Positions 6,889-12,609 of a stretch of DNA of 14,006 bases are shown here, piece after piece. Within the stretch, counting starts at the first letter, position 1. The number at the start of each line of letters is the position of its first letter. This stretch comes from Actinomycetes bacterium (GTDB lineage: Bacteria; Actinomycetota; Acidimicrobiia; Acidimicrobiales; Palsa-688). The position numbers and the translations under genes are program-made. The notes below the pieces were generated by a model, which was not told where the DNA came from, ran no database searches, and was given only the letters and a program-made list of their open reading frames with translations. The stretch lies in assembly GCA_021821705.1 (NCBI GenBank), contig JAKACE010000011.1:1-14006 (forward strand), written 5' to 3'.

Positions 6889-8273
6889 TAGTCGGATGCC
6901 CCCACCCGAGGGACGCATGGCAGCTCGAAGCCGATCACTGCCCCGCCATCGGGATGGTTGCCGGCGAACGCCCGGCCGCCGTTGTCCTCCGCCACCTGGC
7001 TGACGATGGCCAGCCCGAGACCGGAGCCGGGCTTGCCCCGAGCTCCCGCCGACCTGTAGAAGCGGTCGAAGACCCGGGGTACGTCCTCAGGGCCGAGGCC
7101 GGTCCCATGGTCGCGCACCTCGGTGCGGCCCGAGCGTACGCTGACCTCTACCGGGCTCGACGGCGGGCTGAACTTGATGGCGTTGTCGACCAGGTTGGAG
7201 ACAGCTCGGGCCAGTGCCCTCGGCTGGGCCGTGACGGCGCACGGCTGTGCCGTCAGGGTGATATGCCGCCCGCTGCGCCGGCGGGCACGCTCGACCACTT
7301 CCTCGGCTACTTCATCGAGGCGGACCACCTCTACCGCCTCCTCCTGGTGGCGCTCGGCGTTCAGCTCCACCAGTTCGTTCACCAGGCCTGTGAGCTCGCG
7401 CAGCTCGGAGTCCAGCGCCCCCAGGACGCGGGCGCGCGTCTCGGCCGGCAACGTCTCGTGCCGGCGCAGGATGTCCACGTTGGTCCGCAGGCTTGTCAGT
7501 GGGGTCCGAAGCTCGTGGCCGGCGTCCTCCGCCAGGTGCCGCTGCTGGGCCCGGAGCTGGGCCAGGGAGCCCAACATGACCGAGAAAGCCCGGCTGAGCC
7601 GCCCGGTCTCGTCGGCGGAGCCCACCTCGACCTGGACATCGAGACGACCGGTCGAGGCCACCCGCTCGGCCGCGAGCGCCAGGTGGCGAAGAGGGCGAAC
7701 GAGGTGCCGGGCGAAGAGCCAGCCGACGGCGGCGGCCACCAGCACTATGGCCACATCGAGCAGGCCGAGGCGCAGGCGCAGCGACCCGAGCAGGGCGGCG
7801 TCCTCACTCGTGTCCCGCCCAAGTTGCACTGCACCGCCGCCGGGCAGCGGCTCGGTGAGCACGCGGTACTCGCTTTTGCCTACTCCTTCGGTGCGCAGCC
7901 ACGCAGCGCCTCCGTAGCGTGCTATCTGCCGATCGCGCCCCAGGACGGGAAGGAGTACCTGGCCCTGCACGCGGGCCAGGTTGCCATCGGGGCGGACGTA
8001 CTGCACGGCCACCAGGCCGAGGGCGCCGAGGGGCCCCTGGCCCCCCATCATCTGGCTGGCCATGGGGATGCCGCCCCCCTGGCCCATCATGGCGGTCCCC
8101 GGTCCCATTGCCGAGGTTGCCGACACGACTCTGGCCGCCGCTTGGGTGAGCGAGTCGTCGACCTCGGAGGCAAGGCGGCCAGACGTCGAGGTGTAGGCAA
8201 TGGCTGCCGCCGTTGTGGCGGCCACGGCCGAGAGCATGGCCAGGGCCACGGCGAGGCGTGTCCTTAGGGTCAC
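6888..8273 (-). CDS. Sensor histidine kinase (MprB-like) with Met-rich sensor loop
   Basis: 461 residues from GTG 8273, which overlaps the response regulator stop as GTGA. Order: N-terminal membrane segment (about 6-28), extracytoplasmic sensor (29-170), second membrane segment (about 168-188), HAMP linker (187-240), HisKA with the phospho-acceptor in LAEDAGHELRTPLTSLR (H253), and HATPase with N-box NLVDNAIKF (360-368), G1 DHGTGLG (388-394), F-box VFDRFYR (401-407) and G2 GSGLGLAIV (416-424). All catalytic motifs are intact. The sensor carries a Met/Gly run at 56-77 (M56, M62, M63, M71, M75, M76), resembling soft-metal ligating loops; combined with the CsoR gene nearby this suggests copper or silver sensing (inference). 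MprB-like kinases otherwise answer envelope stress, which remains the alternative. It phosphorylates the adjacent regulator. Confidence 0.93.
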   Translation of the reverse strand: MTLRTRLAVALAMLSAVAATTAAAIAYTSTSGRLASEVDDSLTQAAARVVSATSAMGPGTAMMGQGGGIPMASQMMGGQGPLGALGLVAVQYVRPDGNLARVQGQVLLPVLGRDRQIARYGGAAWLRTEGVGKSEYRVLTEPLPGGGAVQLGRDTSEDAALLGSLRLRLGLLDVAIVLVAAAVGWLFARHLVRPLRHLALAAERVASTGRLDVQVEVGSADETGRLSRAFSVMLGSLAQLRAQQRHLAEDAGHELRTPLTSLRTNVDILRRHETLPAETRARVLGALDSELRELTGLVNELVELNAERHQEEAVEVVRLDEVAEEVVERARRRSGRHITLTAQPCAVTAQPRALARAVSNLVDNAIKFSPPSSPVEVSVRSGRTEVRDHGTGLGPEDVPRVFDRFYRSAGARGKPGSGLGLAIVSQVAEDNGGRAFAGNHPDGGAVIGFELPCVPRVGASD

Positions 8274-8962
8274 GGCGCTCGCAGGCTGTAGCCGACGCCG
8301 CGGACGGTGCGTATCAGCTGGGGTGCACCGTCGTCGCCCAACTTGCGACGCAGGTAACCGATGTAAACAGCCAGGTTCTTCGAATCAGGGCCGAAGTCGT
8401 AACCCCATATCTGCTCGTATATCGAGCCCTGGGCGAGAACGACGCCCGCATTTCTCATCAGCAGGTGCAAAAGGTCGAACTCGGTCTTGGTCAACTCGAC
8501 CTCTCGTTCGCCTCGCCACACCCGGCGCGCCGTCTCGTCGAGACGGAGGTCGGCGACGACCAGCGCAGCGCTGGGCTCCTCGTACCTGGTACGGCGCAGT
8601 AGCGCCCGCAAGCGCGCCAGCAGCTCGTCCAGCGAGAAGGGCTTGCTGAGATAGTCGTCAGCCCCGGCGTCCAGCCCCGAGATGCGCTCGGAGACCTCCG
8701 AGCGGGCGGTGAGAATGAGCACGGGCGTGCGGTCCTGGCGCGAACGCATGCGCCGGCATACGGAAAGGCCGTCCACTTCGGGCATGCCGATGTCCAGCAC
8801 GACGGCGTCCGGGCGGCTCAGCCCGACCTCCTCCAGCGCCCTGGCCCCGTCCGGCACGGCGACAGCCCGGTAGCCCTCGAGCTCGAGAGCGGTAACGAGC
8901 GAGTCGCGCGTGGAACGGTCGTCGTCGGCCACGAGGATGAGCGGGGCCTCGGCCTGTACCAC
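8270..8962 (-). CDS. OmpR-family response regulator (MprA-like)
   Basis: 230 residues from GTG 8962, the normal length; upstream in-frame codons to 9082 add unrelated Pro/Arg-rich sequence. Receiver domain (1-120): acidic pocket ADDD (12-15), phospho-acceptor D57 in VVLDIGMP, T85 in LILTAR, K107 in YLSKPF. The C-terminal winged helix (about 135-230) has the OmpR hallmarks ELTKTEFDLLHLLMRNAG, IWGYDF, NLAVYIGYLRRKLG and LIRTVRGVGYSLR. It acts as a cytosolic transcription factor activated by the coupled kinase. Direct repeats in the divergent promoter (9133-9171) fit its binding mode, so it probably controls itself and the Met-rich gene. No strong ribosome site was found at the chosen start. Confidence 0.94.
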   Translation of the reverse strand: MVQAEAPLILVADDDRSTRDSLVTALELEGYRAVAVPDGARALEEVGLSRPDAVVLDIGMPEVDGLSVCRRMRSRQDRTPVLILTARSEVSERISGLDAGADDYLSKPFSLDELLARLRALLRRTRYEEPSAALVVADLRLDETARRVWRGEREVELTKTEFDLLHLLMRNAGVVLAQGSIYEQIWGYDFGPDSKNLAVYIGYLRRKLGDDGAPQLIRTVRGVGYSLRAP

Positions 8963-9210
8963 CAGCCCATTGTGCCCGAAAGCAGTAAGAGCCGGGTGAG
9001 ACGGGCCTGCCCGGCGACGAACCCATCGTCGGTGCGCCGGCCCCAGCGCGGTTGCAACCGCCGACCCGGCGAGCCCGCTCACCAGCCCTGCCGGGCGGGG
9101 AACCGCCTGGCCTGTTCTCCGCCGTTCTCGTTCTAACCGGGCCCTTACCCTGGCCAGGCAGTGCGCTTACCGGGGAGCCTTAGCGTCGTTGACAGAAAGG
9201 AGCTGGAGAA
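8963..9210. promoter_or_regulatory. Divergent promoter region between regulator and Met-rich secreted protein
   Basis: About 248 bp between divergently transcribed start codons. It holds the phased CT(A/T)ACC repeats and, on the plus strand, a strong ribosome site AAGGAG (9197-9202) eight bases before ATG 9211. No confident -35/-10 pair could be assigned. It probably serves both transcription units. Confidence 0.55.
9133..9171 (+). promoter_or_regulatory. Phased direct repeats CTAACC/CTTACC/CTTACC, candidate response-regulator boxes
   Basis: CTAACC at 9133-9138, CTTACC at 9144-9149 and CTTACC at 9166-9171 start 11 and 22 bp apart, so they face the same side of the helix. OmpR/PhoB-type regulators bind tandem half-sites with 11-bp spacing as head-to-tail dimers. 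The regulator gene starts about 170 bp away on the opposite strand. Confidence 0.45.
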
Positions 9211-9774
9211 ATGAACAAGGCAAGCTCGAGAAGGAAACTGGCAGGTTCGGGGCTGGTGCTGGTGGCGGTACTGGCAGGCGCAGGCACGGCGGCGGCTCTC
9301 GTGGCCGGCAGCCCCAGCGCGCTCGCCGCTCCCGTCGTGCCGGCGGCCACCACGACTACGACTGCTCCTGGAGCCGGCGTGGGCGCCAACAGCACCATGC
9401 CCATGAGCTCGGTCCTGCAAAAGCTGGTCGCCAACGGGACCATCACCCCGGCTCAGGCCACTGCGGTGCGCAATGCGCTCCTGGAGGACATACGCAGTTG
9501 GCGCTCGACGGGCGGCGCCCAGATGATGCAGCGTGGCGGCATGTGGGCAAGTGCCCTGAGCCAGTTGGTCACGGACGCCACGATCACCCAGTCGCAGGCA
9601 ACGGCGATCACCAAAGCCATGGTGGCCCGGGCCGAGGAGTTCTGCGGCACAAGGTGGGCCGACAGGACCGGTTACGGGATGATGGGCGGAGCTACCGGCT
9701 CGATGATGGGCTGGGGCACCGCCACGACGGGCTCGGCGTCCTCGACCCCCTGGGGAGGCTCTTCGATGATGTGA
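9211..9774 (+). CDS. Secreted Met-rich protein with two LV-x(3)-TIT-x(2)-QA helical repeats
   Basis: 187 residues from ATG 9211 with ribosome site AAGGAG. The signal peptide has SRRK followed by a hydrophobic run (about 12-32), with cleavage probably near ALAA (37-40); the paired arginines could also suit Tat export, though the motif is incomplete. A TTTTT-rich linker follows (47-51). Two related repeats, LQKLVANGTITPAQATAV (69-86) and LSQLVTDATITQSQATAI (116-133), resemble DUF2680-like helical hairpins. Around them are Met clusters: TMPM (62-65), AQMMQRGGM (103-111), YGMMGG (155-160), GSMMGWG (163-169) and the terminal SSMM. There is one cysteine (C145). The Met/Gly/Trp pattern suggests soft-metal, for example Cu(I), binding outside the membrane (inference). 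It is divergent from the regulator-kinase pair and upstream of csoR. Confidence 0.85.
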   Translation: MNKASSRRKLAGSGLVLVAVLAGAGTAAALVAGSPSALAAPVVPAATTTTTAPGAGVGANSTMPMSSVLQKLVANGTITPAQATAVRNALLEDIRSWRSTGGAQMMQRGGMWASALSQLVTDATITQSQATAITKAMVARAEEFCGTRWADRTGYGMMGGATGSMMGWGTATTGSASSTPWGGSSMM

Positions 9775-9846
9775 GGTGGCGATCGGCCGCCGTTATAGGG
9801 GTGGGGGTAAGGGCCGTCCGAGCGGTGGCGAGGTGACCTAAGGCCC

Positions 9847-9861
9847 TACCCCCCAGGGGTA
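9847..9861 (+). promoter_or_regulatory. Candidate CsoR operator (perfect inverted repeat)
   Basis: TACCCC-CCA-GGGGTA: two 6-bp arms in perfect inverted symmetry around a 3-bp spacer. Known CsoR operators are GC-tract palindromes bounded by TACCC and GGGTA, so this matches closely. It lies 64 bp upstream of the SHOCT gene and the downstream csoR gene, the usual place for autoregulation. A second half-site-like GGGGGTA lies at 9803-9809. Confidence 0.65.
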
Positions 9862-9909
9862 CGGAACCCGGACGCTGGAAGTGACCACCGGCGCTGGCTG
9901 CCGGCACAG

Positions 9910-9915
9910 AGGAGG
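9910..9915 (+). promoter_or_regulatory. Ribosome binding site of the SHOCT gene
   Basis: AGGAGG, 10 bases before ATG 9926 and 7 before the in-frame GTG 9923; either could be the true start. It argues against the longer in-frame start at 9881. Confidence 0.6.
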
Positions 9916-9925
9916 TCCGACGGTG

Positions 9926-10195
9926 ATGTTCTGGTACGCGAACCATTGGGGTTGGTGGCAGAGCGCCTTGAGCCTATTGGTAATGCTGGGCTTTTGGGGT
10001 TTGGTGGCCTGGGGCGTCTACGCCGTTGCCCGGGGCCCGCAGCGGGCGCAGCCGTCGAACAACCGCCAGGACGCTGTGAGCATTCTCGACGAGCGCCTGG
10101 CCCGGGGTGAGATAGACCAGGAGCAGTACAGGGAGGTGCTGGGGCTGATCCGGACCGGCGGTGGTCCCGCCGCAGCGGGCTGGGGCCAGCCATGA
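9926..10195 (+). CDS. Small membrane protein with C-terminal SHOCT domain
   Basis: 89 residues from ATG 9926. An aromatic N-terminus (MFWYANHWGWW) leads into one membrane helix (about 12-35), then a short basic/polar linker and a SHOCT domain, AVSILDERLARGEIDQEQYREVLGLI (50-75) in two overlapping parts: the DERLARGEI turn and the EQYREVL helix. SHOCT domains occur at ends of small proteins next to regulators and metal-related genes and are thought to mediate oligomerisation or protein contacts. Its stop overlaps the csoR start as ATGA, so the two are translated together and both lie behind the CsoR-type operator. A specific function is not known. Confidence 0.88.
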   Translation: MFWYANHWGWWQSALSLLVMLGFWGLVAWGVYAVARGPQRAQPSNNRQDAVSILDERLARGEIDQEQYREVLGLIRTGGGPAAAGWGQP

Positions 10196-10578
10196 CGAAG
10201 ACAAAGCGGGGCACAGACGCCGGCCATGCCGGGAGCGCCCACTGCGCCGGCCACGCCATCCCAGCACCGGACGGCCCTGGCCAGGCACTGCGCCCTGTCC
10301 GGGGCTACGCCTCGGGTAAAGACGACTACCTGTCCCGGCTCAAGAAGATCGAAGGCCAGGTACGGGGGCTTCAGCGCATGGTCGAGGCCGACAAGTGGTG
10401 CCCGGACATCGTCACCCAGGTCAGCTCGGCTACGCGGGCCTTGCAAGAGGTCGCCGTCGGGCTCTTGAACGACCACCTGCGCCATTGCGTTCTCGGAGCC
10501 GCCAATGCCCCCAACGGCGACCCCGAGCGCCTCTTGGACGAGGTGGCCGGTACCATCCGCCAGGTCGTGCGGCTCTGA
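10192..10578 (+). CDS. csoR: CsoR-family Cu(I)-sensing transcriptional repressor
   Basis: 128 residues from ATG 10192, coupled to the SHOCT gene. The all-helical core starts at DDYLSRLKKIEGQVRGLQRM (44-63), which is diagnostic of the CsoR/RcnR family and carries the DNA-contacting arginine of helix 1. The copper ligands of CsoR are present with exact spacing: C70 (EADKWC), H95 and C99 (NDHLRHC), that is C-x(24)-H-x(3)-C. This favours Cu(I) sensing over RcnR (Ni/Co) or FrmR (formaldehyde) types. It should bind the operator at 9847-9861 when copper is low and release when Cu(I) binds. The N-terminal extension of about 40 residues is longer than usual and holds H12, H17, C18 and H21, possibly an extra metal site. 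No copper ATPase is in the window, so its main target may lie elsewhere. Confidence 0.92.
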   Translation: MTKTKRGTDAGHAGSAHCAGHAIPAPDGPGQALRPVRGYASGKDDYLSRLKKIEGQVRGLQRMVEADKWCPDIVTQVSSATRALQEVAVGLLNDHLRHCVLGAANAPNGDPERLLDEVAGTIRQVVRL

Positions 10579-10668
10579 GGTCCTGGGCGGTGACGGCTGA
10601 GAACGGGCGTGCCCTGTCCCCCCGGGACCGGCCATGGGGCAGTTCGGCCGCGACATCTCGGCAGTAGA

Positions 10669-11541
10669 TCATCTGCAGGCCAGCGAGGGCACCGAGTTGA
10701 CCCCCGACCAGGTACCAGCCCCGCCGAACTGGGTGCTGCCCCCGGCCGCGACGCTCCCGTTGTAGCTCATGTTGGTCGCCGTCACGTCCGGGCCCGACTG
10801 CGACACGTTGGCGTTGTACGCACTGGGGACGGAGACGGTCTGGCCGTCGGCGTAGGTCCAGGTGACAGTCCAGCCCGTGATCGGGGCCGAGCCCGTGTTG
10901 GTGACCGTGACGACCCAGGTGAACCCGCCGGCCCACTGGGAGCTGACCTGGTAGGTGGCGCTGCAAGAGCCGGTGGCGGCGGTCGTGGTCGTGGTAGTCG
11001 GCGGAGAGCTCGGAGCCAGCACGAGCGGGTTGGAGAACGGGCTGAGGAAGCCTCCACCCGAGGTTGTCTGTGCCGCCTGCACTTCCAGGGTCAAGGGGCT
11101 GGCGCAGGAATGCCTCAGCGTGAGCGTCAGGAAGCTCGCAGGTGGCCCTCCCTCGACGGACCCGACTTCCTGGCCAGGGCCAGCTGTTCCCATCAGGTAC
11201 ACGCCGTAGTACCCGACCAGGTAGTTGCCGTCAGCGTCACGGCTGTTGGACGGCGTCCAGCTCAGGTCGACACGGACGGAGCGCTTGGCAGAGCACTGGG
11301 CACTACCGGCGAGGCCGGTCGGAGCGGGAAGGGCCGCTGAGGACACAGCCTGTGAACTGGCGTCGGCAGACGCTGCGAACTGCGCCGCGGCCAGACCGGT
11401 CATCGCCAGCACGCCGAGGAGAGCTACCGCTGCCGAGCGCAGAGCTGAAGAGGCGACCCGGACAGACCACCGGGGCCGCGCCTGCGCCACAGGCCTCGAG
11501 GCGGGAGGCGATGACGGCCTTCGGGACGTGTTCTTGGTCAT
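10669..11541 (-). CDS. Secreted Fn3-CBM2 carbohydrate-binding protein without catalytic domain
   Basis: 290 residues from ATG 11541; in-frame ATG 11562 and GTG 11601 are alternatives and none has a good ribosome site. A long basic N-region is followed by a hydrophobic signal core (about 36-53, AVALLGVLAMTGLAAA) and a probable cleavage site near AQFAASA. Residues 71-177 look like a fibronectin type III fold (PAPTGLAGS, VDLSWTPS, YYGVYLMG, LTLEVQAAQ). A PPTTTTTT linker (180-187) joins a CBM2 module (192-290) with WVVTVTNTGSAPITGWTV, surface-type tryptophans W209, W224, W228 and W278, and the end-to-end cysteine pair C193/C289. CBM2 binds cellulose, chitin or xylan. With no hydrolase or LPMO domain, it would act as an adhesin or wall/polysaccharide-binding protein (inference). 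It converges with csoR. Confidence 0.85.
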   Translation of the reverse strand: MTKNTSRRPSSPPASRPVAQARPRWSVRVASSALRSAAVALLGVLAMTGLAAAQFAASADASSQAVSSAALPAPTGLAGSAQCSAKRSVRVDLSWTPSNSRDADGNYLVGYYGVYLMGTAGPGQEVGSVEGGPPASFLTLTLRHSCASPLTLEVQAAQTTSGGGFLSPFSNPLVLAPSSPPTTTTTTAATGSCSATYQVSSQWAGGFTWVVTVTNTGSAPITGWTVTWTYADGQTVSVPSAYNANVSQSGPDVTATNMSYNGSVAAGGSTQFGGAGTWSGVNSVPSLACR

Positions 11542-11652
11542 AGTCGAGCCAAACGTCTCCATCGGCAGGTCCGACCCTCGGGTTGAACGCTGGGCTCCCA
11601 CTGGTCCCGACGCCCGCCGTGCGGGCCGTCGAGCGCCGCGTCGGCAAAGGCG

Positions 11653-12609
11653 CTAAGAGCCGGCTCGCGAGTAGATCTCGACAGCTCGGGATGGCGAGCC
11701 TGTCACGATGTAGAGGTCTCCGCTCTCGGAGAAGCCCAGGTTCTCCACGTCGGCTGCCACCCTGGTCCGGGCCAGCAGAGCCCCGTCGGCAGACCACAGG
11801 TCCACGGTGCTGCCGCTCGCAACTGCGACCATTGTGCCGTTGGCGTCCAATGCCGTCCGGGGACGTCCAGGCCCCGAGGCTCCCAGCGCCCACCGCCCGA
11901 GCACCGAGCCATCGGCCCCGCACAGCACCACCTCGCCGTCCCCGGCCAACACCAGCTGCCCGCCGGCTCCCCAGGCCACGGCACCCCACACCCCGGTTGG
12001 CAGAGCCGCCACGGCCTGACCCGAGCGACCGTCGACCACACGGGCTGCGCCGCCTGCGATGGCCACCAGGCCACCGCCCACCGCCACGTCCGGGGGGCCG
12101 GTCAGCTCGCCCCCCTCGTCGAGGACGGCCAGCAGGCGCTCCCAGCACCCGTCCACCAGCAGCAGGCGGTCGCGCGGGGCAGGTGGCTCGGGCACAGTGC
12201 CTGCCCTTTCCCGGGGTTTACGGTAAGTGGCTCGCACTACCGCCGCCGAACCGTCTGCCAGCCACTCGACGCGGCGGGCTGCGAAGCGCTCGGGGAAACC
12301 GGCCGCTTCCCCGTCCAGTTGCCCGACGAGCACTTCGGGCTCGCCCTGCAAGTACTCCGCTGGGGAGCCATCGGCCACGACGAAGCGCCCAACCCGAACA
12401 GTGCCATCGGCGTCAACAGAGGGGGCCCCGTCTACGTAGCCAGGCACCGGCACGCTACGTTCCGGCGAGCGGCCGCTCCATAGGTGCAGCAGCCCGGTCT
12501 CGGCCATCGCCCAGCGCTTCCCGCCCAGCGGGCCGCCCAGCGCCCGGCCCCAACCGTCGCCCTCCAACCGCTCCACCAGTGCCAGCGGGGCCACGACGGC
12601 GTCGCTCAC
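11653..12609 (-). CDS. Beta-propeller (WD40/PQQ-like) repeat protein
   Basis: 318 residues from GTG 12609, which overlaps the stop of the upstream gene as GTGA. The frame remains open far upstream, but that part is the Pro/Arg-rich shadow of the neighbouring gene. The product is a run of four-stranded blade-like units: LLHLWSGRSPERSVPVPG, VRVGRFVVADGS, ARVVDGRSGQAVAALPTG, LVLAGDGEVVLCGADGSVLG, VAVASGSTVDLWSADGALLA and LYIVTGSPSRAVEIYSR. The spacing of about 40 residues and the [VL]-x-[LI]-[WC]-x-A-D-G endings fit a propeller of roughly six to seven blades. No signal peptide or catalytic motif is seen, so it is probably a cytosolic scaffold or partner of the protein from the coupled upstream gene (inference). 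Exact blade number and family are uncertain. Confidence 0.82.
   Translation of the reverse strand: MSDAVVAPLALVERLEGDGWGRALGGPLGGKRWAMAETGLLHLWSGRSPERSVPVPGYVDGAPSVDADGTVRVGRFVVADGSPAEYLQGEPEVLVGQLDGEAAGFPERFAARRVEWLADGSAAVVRATYRKPRERAGTVPEPPAPRDRLLLVDGCWERLLAVLDEGGELTGPPDVAVGGGLVAIAGGAARVVDGRSGQAVAALPTGVWGAVAWGAGGQLVLAGDGEVVLCGADGSVLGRWALGASGPGRPRTALDANGTMVAVASGSTVDLWSADGALLARTRVAADVENLGFSESGDLYIVTGSPSRAVEIYSRAGS

Noticed and set aside
6604..6918. Small minus-strand frame between kinase and ABC genes
   Set aside because: Overlaps both neighbours, has no ribosome site and ends in low-complexity sequence; not convincing as a gene.
5934..8962. BceRS-BceAB type peptide-antibiotic sensing module
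   Set aside because: The kinase has a large extracytoplasmic sensor and HAMP domain, unlike the short BceS intramembrane sensors, and the permease has two FtsX modules with large outer domains rather than the BceB layout.
10616..10628. GTCCC-CCC-GGGAC hairpin between csoR and the CBM2 gene
   Set aside because: Only a 5-bp stem with a 3-base loop and no U-run; too weak to call a terminator.
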